Below are positions 1-6,407 of a stretch of DNA of 15,525 nt, piece by piece (positions within the stretch are counted from its first letter, which is position 1; each line of letters begins with the position of its first letter). A program made the translations under genes and the position numbers. This DNA is from JAGNZR01 sp051648485 (GTDB lineage Bacteria > Fusobacteriota > Fusobacteriia > Fusobacteriales > Fusobacteriaceae), in assembly GCA_051648485.1 (NCBI GenBank), contig JBOFFH010000075.1, positions 1 through 15,525 on the forward strand, written 5' to 3'. Under the pieces are notes generated by a model. The model worked only from the letters and a program-made list of their open reading frames with translations, was not told the DNA's origin and made no database searches.

Positions 1-612
1 AAATTGGCTGACAAATCGGCTCTTCAAAAAGAACTAAAACTGACTCAAGACGCTAAGGTGCCTATGGTTTCAATCATAACAAGACTGGACAGACAAAAAG
101 GACTGGATCTTATTATGGAAGTTTTTCCACAGATGATGGAAGAAACTAATATGCAGTTTGTACTTTTAGGAAATGGAGAAAAATCTTATGAAGATTTTTT
201 CATCGACATGCAAAATAAATATCCAGGAAGAGTGGCTTCTGTTATTGGGTTTAACAATCTGATGGCTAAGAGCATTTACCAATCTTCGGATCTGTTTTTA
301 ATGCCATCTCAATTTGAGCCTTGTGGGCTGTCTCAACTTATCTCTATGAGATATGGAACTTTACCACTCGTGAGAGAAACAGGTGGTCTTATTGACACTG
401 TGACGTCTTTTAACGAACATGACAATTCAGGAACAGGTTTTTCTTTTAGAAACTACAATGCTCATGACATGTTACACACTATTAAATATGCACTGGATAT
501 ATATAATCATCACGGTGAAGTATGGAAAGGCGTTGTGAAAAATGCCATGAAATATAACAGTTCATGGGAGATTTCAGCTAAAAAGTATTTGAAAATTTAC
601 GGTGAGATGTAA
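1..612 (+). CDS. glgA: Glycogen synthase (ADP-glucose), C-terminal part; 5' end outside window
   Basis: Glycogen synthase transfers glucose from ADP-glucose to the non-reducing end of a growing alpha-1,4-glucan in the cytoplasm. Only the last 203 codons are visible, open to the left edge, which corresponds to the C-terminal Rossmann domain of a GT-B (family GT5) enzyme of usually about 475 residues. The nucleotide-sugar binding pattern TRLDRQKGLDL lies near the start of the visible part. The highly conserved block FEPCGLSQ, followed by MRYGTLPLVRETGGLIDTV, contains the Glu of the GT5 active site and the Gly-Gly loop. These blocks separate GT5 synthases from other glycosyltransferases. The gene is convergent with galE and ends in a shared terminator. 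The first visible TTG (base 4) is an ordinary codon, not a start. Other glg genes probably lie to the left, but they cannot be seen. Confidence 0.95.
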   Translation, partial: KLADKSALQKELKLTQDAKVPMVSIITRLDRQKGLDLIMEVFPQMMEETNMQFVLLGNGEKSYEDFFIDMQNKYPGRVASVIGFNNLMAKSIYQSSDLFLMPSQFEPCGLSQLISMRYGTLPLVRETGGLIDTVTSFNEHDNSGTGFSFRNYNAHDMLHTIKYALDIYNHHGEVWKGVVKNAMKYNSSWEISAKKYLKIYGEM

Positions 613-639
613 AAAAAAAGAGCCTAGGCTCTTTTTTTT
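612..639. terminator. Bidirectional intrinsic terminator between glgA and galE
   Basis: A perfect inverted repeat, AAAAAAAGAGCC then TA-centred GGCTCTTTTTTT, is flanked by an A run on one side and a T run on the other, so it can act for both converging genes. The GC core is GAGCC/GGCTC. The repeat begins inside the glgA stop codon, and the galE stop codon (638-640) lies in its T tract. Confidence 0.9.
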
Positions 640-1615
640 ATCTGTTTTTAACTATAAACTCATAAGCTGTTCTTATAATATCTTTTACATCTGTGTACTC
701 TGGGTTCCAACCTAAAATAGTTCTAGCCATTTCACTGCTGGCCACAACCTTGGCAGGATCTCCTTCACGACGCTCTATAAAAGTTGCAGGTATTGGGTGG
801 TTTGTAACTTCACGAGCTGCTTCTAGCATCTGTAAAACTGTAAAACCAGTGCCGCTTCCTAAATTGAAAACTCCTGACTCATCTTTAAATAATGGAGTTA
901 GTGCAAGTACATGAGCTTTTACTAAATCTACCACGTGAATATAGTCACGGATTCCTGTTCCATCAACTGTTGGGTAGTCATCTCCATATATCTCTAATTT
1001 TTCTCTTTCACCGTTGGCCACTCCTAGTAAAATAGGTATAAGAGCTGTAACTCCATCTCCTTTTTGTCCTATGTTGTACTTTTCATGAGCTCCTCCCACA
1101 TTGAAATAACGGAAGATAGCAAAATTCATACCATAAGCCTTGGCTGCATCGGTGATAACTCTTTCTGCAAAAAGTTTACTTGCTCCGTATGGATTGATTG
1201 GATTTTGTGGGTAATCTTCAGTAACTAATTCGTCTCCACTAACCTCTCCATAAGTTGCAGCAGTAGATGAGAAAATTATATTTTTTACGTTGTACTCTCT
1301 CATAACCTCAATCAAATTCATAACACTGTATGTATTGTTCAAATAATACATATTTGGTTCAACACTGCTTTCTCCAACTTTGATATATCCTGCAAAATGC
1401 ATAACTGCATCTATTCTGTTATCTCTAAAAACATCTTCAAAACTATTTGTGTCTCTTATATCTCCAAGATAAAACTTGGCTCTTGGATCCACAAGTTCTC
1501 TGTATCCATTTTCTAAATTATCTAAAACTAAAACTTCATAACCTGAATCTAAAAGTTCTACAACTGCATGACTTCCAATGTAACCTGCTCCACCTGTAAC
1601 CAATATTTTTTTCAT
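638..1615 (-). CDS. galE: UDP-glucose 4-epimerase
   Basis: GalE interconverts UDP-glucose and UDP-galactose using tightly bound NAD, supplying galactosyl units for LPS or capsule and feeding galactose into glycolysis. The protein is 325 residues, a normal length. The Rossmann NAD motif GGAGYIGSH is at residues 8-16. The catalytic set is T118 in FSSTAATYG (Ser124 in E. coli), then Y143 and K147 in the YxxxK motif. RYFNVGGAH at about 169-177 is also typical of the family. I chose the start at 1615 because GGAGGG (1619-1624) sits just upstream. A possible upstream start at 1633 would put that Shine-Dalgarno sequence inside the coding region and add six residues (MIFGGI) not expected in the family. 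No clear promoter is visible between galE and the terminator after rpmA. Confidence 0.97.
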   Translation of the reverse strand: MKKILVTGGAGYIGSHAVVELLDSGYEVLVLDNLENGYRELVDPRAKFYLGDIRDTNSFEDVFRDNRIDAVMHFAGYIKVGESSVEPNMYYLNNTYSVMNLIEVMREYNVKNIIFSSTAATYGEVSGDELVTEDYPQNPINPYGASKLFAERVITDAAKAYGMNFAIFRYFNVGGAHEKYNIGQKGDGVTALIPILLGVANGEREKLEIYGDDYPTVDGTGIRDYIHVVDLVKAHVLALTPLFKDESGVFNLGSGTGFTVLQMLEAAREVTNHPIPATFIERREGDPAKVVASSEMARTILGWNPEYTDVKDIIRTAYEFIVKNR

Positions 1616-1618
1616 AAT

Positions 1619-1624
1619 CCCTCC
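1619..1624 (-). promoter_or_regulatory. Ribosome binding site that fixes the galE start
   Basis: On the minus strand GGAGGG lies 3 bases before the ATG at 1615. It falls within the codons of the longer alternative reading frame, which argues for the internal start. The spacing is tight but the match to anti-Shine-Dalgarno is strong. Confidence 0.75.
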
Positions 1625-1631
1625 AAATATC

Positions 1632-1659
1632 AAAAAAAAGACGGATTTCTCCGTCTTTT
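1632..1659 (-). terminator. Intrinsic terminator after rpmA
   Basis: Read on the minus strand, AAAAGACGGA and TCCGTCTTTT form a 10-bp stem with a 4-base loop (GAAA), followed by four more U residues. It starts 2 bases beyond the rpmA stop codon and ends before the galE ribosome binding site. It therefore closes the rplU-prp-rpmA operon, and galE is either transcribed by read-through or from a promoter inside rpmA. Confidence 0.9.
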
Positions 1660-1661
1660 AA

Positions 1662-1955
1662 TTAGTTTCCTGCTCTCTCTAAGTAGATTGAAACTTGCTT
1701 TTTGTCTTTTCCAAATCTTTCGAATTTAACGTAACCGTCAATCAAAGCAAAAAGAGTGTGATCTTTACCCATTCCCATGTTGTTTCCAGGGTGGAACGCA
1801 GTTCCTCTTTGTCTAACTATGATGTTTCCAGCTTTTACAAACTCACCATCATATTTTTTAACACCAAGGTATTTAGGGTTTGAATCTCTTCCGTTCTTAA
1901 CAGAACCTTGTCCTTTTTTCTTAGCTAACAGTTGTATATTTAAAGTAAATAACAT
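1662..1955 (-). CDS. rpmA: Ribosomal protein bL27 with cleavable N-terminal extension
   Basis: bL27 is a large-subunit protein whose flexible N-terminus reaches the peptidyl transferase centre. The 97-residue product has the classic core (KKGQGSVKNGRDS, then GNIIVRQRG, FHPGNNMGMGKDHTLFAL). It starts with MLFTLNIQLL ahead of AKKKG. Firmicutes and relatives carry such an extension (MLxLNLQFF|A in Staphylococcus), which is removed by the protease Prp. By alignment the cut should fall between L10 and A11, giving a mature N-terminus AKKKG that matches processed bL27 elsewhere. The ATG overlaps the prp stop by one base (TAATG) and is preceded by a strong AAGGAGG 7 bases upstream (1963-1969), which suggests coupled translation with its own protease. 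Processing is inferred from the family, not seen. Confidence 0.97.
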   Translation of the reverse strand: MLFTLNIQLLAKKKGQGSVKNGRDSNPKYLGVKKYDGEFVKAGNIIVRQRGTAFHPGNNMGMGKDHTLFALIDGYVKFERFGKDKKQVSIYLERAGN

Positions 1956-2287
1956 TATTTTTCCTCCTTCTCTACAAGCTTTAAATTTTTTGGATATTCT
2001 TTTGTTAATTCTCTTAACATAAGATACATGCTATTCAGTAAGATATTTATTTCATTATCTTTACCTCTGTAGTCAACTCCTCTTAAATCTACCTCGATAT
2101 TTCCATCGGCTAACTCGAATCTTGGGAATATTCCTAAAACTTCAGTTATTCCTGCCAGTGGGAATTGAAGAGCAGTTGAAGATGCAGCACAGACAATGTC
2201 TTCGCCGTGGTTGGCATACTCCGCATGTCCGGTAGCTCTATATCTCACGATACTACCATCTTTTTTAAAAATCTCAATTTTTATCAT
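1955..2287 (-). CDS. prp: Prp (YsxB) cysteine protease that processes bL27
   Basis: Prp removes the N-terminal extension of bL27 so that it can function in the ribosome. This essential activity is known from Staphylococcus aureus. The product is 110 residues, the usual size. The family signature GHAxYAxxGxDIVCAAxST is present, with His21 and Cys33 twelve residues apart, matching the H22/C34 catalytic pair of S. aureus Prp. The gene sits between rplU and rpmA, the usual place for the family, and directly upstream of its substrate. The start ATG at 2287 lies 12 bases after the rplU stop and has no Shine-Dalgarno-like sequence (the upstream bases read TTACTTCT). Expression may therefore depend on ribosomes finishing rplU, keeping the enzyme less abundant than the ribosomal proteins (inference). 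Confidence 0.95.
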   Translation of the reverse strand: MIKIEIFKKDGSIVRYRATGHAEYANHGEDIVCAASSTALQFPLAGITEVLGIFPRFELADGNIEVDLRGVDYRGKDNEINILLNSMYLMLRELTKEYPKNLKLVEKEEK

Positions 2288-2299
2288 AGAAGTAATCGA

Positions 2300-2611
2300 T
2301 TAAGCGTTTATAGCTTCGATTCTGATCTCAGTAAGTAATTGTCTGTGACCTTTCTTTCTATGGTATCCAGTTTTTGGCTTGTATTTGAAGTTAACAACTT
2401 TGTCGCCTTTTACTTGAGCAACAACTGTAGCTACTACTTTAGCACCCTCTACAACAGGAGTTCCAACTTTGATCTCTCCATTGTTAGATACTAATAGAAC
2501 CTCTACTAATTCTACAGTTCCGTTAACTTCAGCATTTAGTTTTTCAACTTTTAATACTTCACCTACTGAAACTTTGTACTGTTTTCCACCAGTTTTAATA
2601 ACTGCGTACAT
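2300..2611 (-). CDS. rplU: Ribosomal protein bL21
   Basis: bL21 is a 23S rRNA-binding protein of the large ribosomal subunit. The 103-residue product is full length. It begins MYAVIKTGGKQYKV, the family hallmark, and carries the C-terminal rRNA-binding signature FKYKPKTGYHRKKGHRQ before TEIRIEAI. The start is fixed by a perfect GGAGGTG ribosome binding site (2617-2623) with a 5-base spacer. It is the first gene of the rplU-prp-rpmA operon and is preceded by a strong promoter and a leader of about 106 nt that could mediate autoregulation. Confidence 0.98.
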   Translation of the reverse strand: MYAVIKTGGKQYKVSVGEVLKVEKLNAEVNGTVELVEVLLVSNNGEIKVGTPVVEGAKVVATVVAQVKGDKVVNFKYKPKTGYHRKKGHRQLLTEIRIEAINA

Positions 2612-2717
2612 TTTAACACCTCCATAAGTATAAAAAAATTGTAATGACTTAGAGTGATCTCTAACTCAAACAAAATTCGCTGAACCAGGTTGCTGAAGAC
2701 CTTGTCCATGCGTTAAC
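2612..2717 (-). ncRNA. Structured 5' leader of rplU, candidate bL21 autoregulatory leader
   Basis: The predicted transcript starts near 2717-2718, so rplU has about 106 nt of untranslated leader, long for this compact region. On the minus strand it contains a clean hairpin TTAGAG-ATCA-CTCTAA (2649-2664), extended by two more pairs across a G-G mismatch (2646-2667). It also holds a smaller AGGT/ACCT stem (2687-2702) inside a possible CGC/GCG closure. Firmicutes rplU genes are known to carry an L21 leader at this position. I cannot confirm that this sequence matches that family, so the function is inferred from position, length and local base pairing. Confidence 0.45.
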
Positions 2718-2723
2718 TAGAAA

Positions 2724-2752
2724 ATAATATCATACAATCTAAAAATTGTCAA
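2724..2752 (-). promoter_or_regulatory. Promoter of the rplU-prp-rpmA operon
   Basis: On the minus strand a consensus TTGACA (2747-2752) is followed after 17 bases by TATTAT (2724-2729). A TG one base before the -10 makes it an extended -10 promoter. The expected start is a purine near 2717-2718. This is the strongest promoter match in the window and suits a ribosomal-protein operon. Confidence 0.85.
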
Positions 2753-2768
2753 GGCATACCTCTTCTAA

Positions 2769-2797
2769 TTGAAAAAAAACCAATTCTATGGTAAAAT
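2769..2797 (+). promoter_or_regulatory. Promoter of dus and the downstream gene run
   Basis: TTGAAA (2769-2774), a 17-base spacer and TAAAAT (2792-2797) preceded by TG in the extended -10 position. The predicted transcript starts near 2804, giving a leader of about 36 nt before the dus ATG. Its -35 box is separated from the divergent rplU -35 box by only 16 bp. Confidence 0.75.
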
Positions 2798-2830
2798 TTT
2801 AAGATAAATATGAGAAAAAATTGCGAAGAG

Positions 2831-2834
2831 AGGA
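2831..2834 (+). promoter_or_regulatory. Ribosome binding site that fixes the dus start
   Basis: AGGA, within GAGAGGA, lies 5 bases before the ATG at 2840. An alternative in-frame ATG at 2810 has only A-rich DNA upstream and lies within a few bases of the predicted transcription start, so the internal start is preferred. Confidence 0.7.
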
Positions 2835-2839
2835 ATTTT

Positions 2840-3796
2840 ATGAAAATATACATAGCACCTATGGCAGGAGTTACAGATTATACATATAGAGGGATACTGG
2901 GAAAATTTAAACCAGACCTTATGTTTACAGAGATGGTGAGCATAAATGCACTTGAGATGCAAAATGCAAAAACATTGAACCAACTTCTTCGTGTCAGAGA
3001 TGGAGAAGCTGTTCAAATTTTTGGAAATGATGTTGATAAAATTTTAAACAGTGCCAAATACATAGAAAGTATAGGGGTTAAGCATATTGATTTGAATGCA
3101 GGATGCCCTATGAATAAAATTACAAAAAATGGTTACGGAGCAGCACTTTTGGATGACCCGGACCATATAAAAAGACTACTCTCAGAACTGAGAGCCAATT
3201 TAAATCCTGAAACAGATCTATCTATCAAAATTAGAGTAGGCTCTAAAGGAGTTAGGAGACATCTGGAAATTGCAAAAATAGCAGAAGAGGTAGGATGTAC
3301 ACATATAACTGTTCACGGTCGTACAAAAGAGCAACTGTACACTGGAAAAGCTGATTGGAACCTTATAAAAGAAGTGAAAGAATCTGTCACTATTCCTGTT
3401 GTTGGAAACGGAGATATATTCACGGCTGAAGATGCAGTTGAAAGAATACAAATTTCAGGAGTAGATGGAATTATGTTGGCTAGAGGAGTGAATGGAAATC
3501 CTTGGCTGATCAGAGATATTCGTGAAATGCTGGAATATGGATACATAAAAACAGAACTTACAATCGAAGAGCGAATAGATATGGCTCTTGAGCACATAGA
3601 AAGAGCAAGAATAGAAAACACACACAAGCCTTTTATGTATGAAATGAGAAAACATCTTTGCTGGTATGTAAAAGGAATGCACGGAGCTGCCTCTATTAAA
3701 AACGCCATCAACAGTGTAGAAACATATGAGGGTCTTATCAAAATATTCAATATGGCTAAAGAGGAAAATAGGAGTGTGAGTTTTATTGGAAATTAA
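2840..3796 (+). CDS. dus: tRNA-dihydrouridine synthase
   Basis: Dus enzymes use FMN and NADPH to reduce uridine to dihydrouridine in tRNA loops. The 318-residue product has the expected order of motifs on a TIM barrel. APMAGVTD at residues 6-13 contacts FMN. DLNAGCP at 84-90 has the catalytic Cys89. IKIRVG contains Lys130, HGRT is at 159-162, and GNGDI and MLARG bind the FMN phosphate. A helical C-terminal domain follows. The layout is that of the DusB/bacterial Dus group, but substrate positions cannot be assigned from the sequence. The start at 2840 gives the canonical MKIYIAPMAG beginning. It is the first gene of the plus-strand run, and its end overlaps mutS by 11 bases. Confidence 0.95.
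   Translation: MKIYIAPMAGVTDYTYRGILGKFKPDLMFTEMVSINALEMQNAKTLNQLLRVRDGEAVQIFGNDVDKILNSAKYIESIGVKHIDLNAGCPMNKITKNGYGAALLDDPDHIKRLLSELRANLNPETDLSIKIRVGSKGVRRHLEIAKIAEEVGCTHITVHGRTKEQLYTGKADWNLIKEVKESVTIPVVGNGDIFTAEDAVERIQISGVDGIMLARGVNGNPWLIRDIREMLEYGYIKTELTIEERIDMALEHIERARIENTHKPFMYEMRKHLCWYVKGMHGAASIKNAINSVETYEGLIKIFNMAKEENRSVSFIGN
3770..3774 (+). promoter_or_regulatory. Ribosome binding site for the mutS TTG start
   Basis: AGGAG lies 11 bases before the TTG at 3786, a longer than optimal spacing, and sits within the last codons of dus. An in-frame TGA at 3777-3779 excludes any earlier start, so TTG is the only start that keeps the conserved MutS N-terminus. Confidence 0.6.
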
Positions 3797-6398
3797 AGAT
3801 ACTCCTTTGATGACACAGTATAAAGAGATAAAAAGTAAAAACACTGACAGTGTACTTTTTTTCAGACTGGGAGATTTTTACGAAATGTTTTTTGAAGATG
3901 CAGTTATAGCCTCTAAAGAACTTGGGTTAACCCTAACTAGTAGAAATCGTGAAAAGGGTCAAGAGATACCCTTGGCTGGTATTCCTTACCACTCTTCAGC
4001 TCAATATATAGCTAAGCTTGTGAACAAAGGGTATAAAGTTGCAATTTGTGAGCAAGTGGAAGATCCTAAAAAAGCAGTTGGAATTGTAAAAAGAGCGGTT
4101 GTGAGAGTGATTACACCTGGAACAGTTATAGACAGTGAATACTTGGATGAAAAAAGTAACAACTATCTCTTAGGAATAAAAGTTTTAGAGTCAGGAGTAG
4201 GAATAGCTTACACCGATATAACAACTGGTGAGTTTAAGGTTAGTGAGATAACTTTTGATAAAATTTTAGGTGAGATAAATAAGATATCTCCTAAAGAGAT
4301 AATTTTGGATCGTAAATCTGACTCTATTCTGAAAGAAAAACTAAAACTTGGAATTTTAGAAAAAAATATAACTATTACAGTGGTGGATGAGATAAGAGCT
4401 GCCGAAGAGTATCTAAAAGAAAAATTTAAATTGATCTCTTTAGAAAGTTTTAATTTAAACCACAAAGAGTTGGCCATAATGGCAGCAGCTTTAGTTCTTA
4501 GATATATAGATGAGATACAAAAATCAGATGAGATTACAATTCACAAAATAGAGTATGTGAGTTCAGAAAAGATAGTTGAACTGAATCTGGCTACCCAAAG
4601 AAATTTAGAAATAGTTGAAAATAGTAGAGAAAAAACAGTTTACGGAACTCTTTTTTCTGTTTTGGACAAATGCAAATCTTCAATGGGAAGCAGAACTTTA
4701 AAAAACTTTCTTAAAAATCCAACTCAAGATCTGCTAGAAATAGAAAAGAGACAAAGGGATACAGAATTTTTTATGGAAAATGTTATGGCGAGAGAAGAAA
4801 TCAGCTCAGCTCTTAAAGATCTTTATGATATAGAAAGAATTTTGGGAAAACTGATTATGCGTACAGCCAATGGAAGAGATTTGATAGCGTTAAAAAAATC
4901 CATAAAATCAGCATTAGAAATCCATTCTATTTTAAAAAATGACAATCTTTTAGATCTGAATCTCGAAAAACTAATAACGGCCCACAATCTTATAGAAGCC
5001 AGAATTTTGGATGAGGCTCCGTTTTCAGTGAGAGAAGGAAACATGGTAAAGCCTGGTTTTGAATCTAGCTTGGATGAACTGCATAAACTTTCTACCCACG
5101 GAAAAGATTATCTTTTAGAGATAGAAAGCCGTGAAAAATTGAGCACAGGAATAAAAAACTTAAAAATAAAATATAACAAGGTTTTTGGATATTTTTTAGA
5201 GGTGAGTAACGGCAACAAAAATTTGGTTCCTGACCACTATATCCGTAAGCAAACTCTTTCCAATGCTGAGAGATACATAGTTCCAGAACTGAAGGAATAT
5301 GAGGAGAAAATTTTATATGCCAAAGAGAGAATAGAAAGTTTAGAGTATGAACTTTTTATAGAACTTTGCGAAATATTGAAAGACTATTACTCTGTTTTAA
5401 ACTCAACTGCAAAACAACTGGCATACATAGATGTGATTATAAGTTTTGCAACTGTGGCTATAAAAAATCGTTATGTAAAACCCCAAATTGGACATGACTA
5501 TCCACTCGAAATAGTTGGAGGACGTCACCCAGTGGTGGAAGAACTTATAGGCAGAGAAAATTTTGTAAAAAATGATCTGTTTTTAGATAGTGAAAAAACG
5601 ATTCAAATTTTAACAGGTCCAAATATGGCCGGAAAATCGACATATATGAAGCAAGGAGCACTGATAATTCTTTTAGCTCATATTGGATCATTTGTTCCAG
5701 CAGATTATGCCAAACTTCCAGTCGTGGACAAAATTTTTACAAGAATTGGAGCGAGTGATGATTTGGTTTCAGGACAGTCAACTTTTATGTTAGAGATGAG
5801 TGAAATGGCCAACATAATCAATTCAGCCACTAAAAACTCATTTATAATTTTAGATGAGATAGGTAGAGGAACTTCAACTTTTGATGGTATTTCAATAGCT
5901 ACAGCTATAACAGAGCATATCCACAATAGAATAGGTGCAAAAACAATATTTGCAACTCATTATCACGAACTTACTCAATTGGAAAAAGAGTTGGATAGCG
6001 TGGCTAATTACAGAATTGAAGTTAAAGAAGGTGGCAAAGAGATAGTTTTTCTAAGAAAAATAGTAAAAGGTGGAGCAGATAAATCCTATGGAATAGAAGT
6101 GGCAAGACTTGCAGGACTTCCCAAAGAAATTTTAAGTCGTTCTAAAGTGGTGCTTAAACTTTTGGAAAATGAAAGAGAGATTGTGAAAACTAAGATGGGT
6201 GGACAACAGTTGAATCTTTTTGGAAACATTTTAGAGGTAGAAAATGCCGAAGAAGAGATTGTTAAAGAAGTTTTAGAAGAACAAATTTCAAAAGTAGAAA
6301 AAATAGCCTTAGAAAAATTAAAAGAGCTGAATTTGGACAGTTTAACTCCATTAGAGGCTTTTATGAAACTGAACGAACTTAAAAATATATTGGGTTAG
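3786..6398 (+). CDS. mutS: DNA mismatch repair protein MutS
   Basis: MutS binds mismatches as a dimer and, with ATP, recruits MutL. The 870-residue product is full length for MutS1. The mismatch-reading Phe-x-Glu motif is F31-Y32-E33 in LGDFYEMFF. The ATPase domain has Walker A GPNMAGKST at 611-619, SGQSTFMLEM, Walker B with D690-E691 in ILDEIGRGTSTFDG, and ATHYHEL. QLNLF at 808-812 fits the pentapeptide consensus for binding the replication sliding clamp, followed by a conserved C-terminal LTPLEAFMKL dimer/tetramer segment. The start is TTG at 3786: it gives TPLMTQYKEIK at the N-terminus as in other MutS proteins, and a stop just upstream rules out alternatives. The gene overlaps dus by 11 bases. 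No mutL is seen in the window. Its TAG stop lies inside the next gene's Shine-Dalgarno sequence. Confidence 0.97.
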   Translation: MEIKDTPLMTQYKEIKSKNTDSVLFFRLGDFYEMFFEDAVIASKELGLTLTSRNREKGQEIPLAGIPYHSSAQYIAKLVNKGYKVAICEQVEDPKKAVGIVKRAVVRVITPGTVIDSEYLDEKSNNYLLGIKVLESGVGIAYTDITTGEFKVSEITFDKILGEINKISPKEIILDRKSDSILKEKLKLGILEKNITITVVDEIRAAEEYLKEKFKLISLESFNLNHKELAIMAAALVLRYIDEIQKSDEITIHKIEYVSSEKIVELNLATQRNLEIVENSREKTVYGTLFSVLDKCKSSMGSRTLKNFLKNPTQDLLEIEKRQRDTEFFMENVMAREEISSALKDLYDIERILGKLIMRTANGRDLIALKKSIKSALEIHSILKNDNLLDLNLEKLITAHNLIEARILDEAPFSVREGNMVKPGFESSLDELHKLSTHGKDYLLEIESREKLSTGIKNLKIKYNKVFGYFLEVSNGNKNLVPDHYIRKQTLSNAERYIVPELKEYEEKILYAKERIESLEYELFIELCEILKDYYSVLNSTAKQLAYIDVIISFATVAIKNRYVKPQIGHDYPLEIVGGRHPVVEELIGRENFVKNDLFLDSEKTIQILTGPNMAGKSTYMKQGALIILLAHIGSFVPADYAKLPVVDKIFTRIGASDDLVSGQSTFMLEMSEMANIINSATKNSFIILDEIGRGTSTFDGISIATAITEHIHNRIGAKTIFATHYHELTQLEKELDSVANYRIEVKEGGKEIVFLRKIVKGGADKSYGIEVARLAGLPKEILSRSKVVLKLLENEREIVKTKMGGQQLNLFGNILEVENAEEEIVKEVLEEQISKVEKIALEKLKELNLDSLTPLEAFMKLNELKNILG

Positions 6399-6407
6399 GA
6401 GGGTAAA

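Noticed and set aside
1616..1633. Upstream start for galE at 1633
   Set aside because: The extra six codons contain the Shine-Dalgarno sequence for the ATG at 1615, and the family protein begins at MKKILVTGG.
1777..2022. Plus-strand open frames across rpmA and prp
   Set aside because: They are shadows of the recognised rpmA and prp genes, with no ribosome binding site or recognisable domain.
2767..2785. AATTG / CAATT inverted repeat upstream of dus
   Set aside because: The 5-bp AT-rich stem with a 9-base loop is too weak for a terminator, and it overlaps the -35 box of a better supported promoter.
3924..3933. GGGTTAACCC palindrome in mutS
   Set aside because: It is a short 10-base self-complementary site with no loop, sits in ordinary codons, and is not repeated elsewhere that I can see. 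Chance is sufficient.
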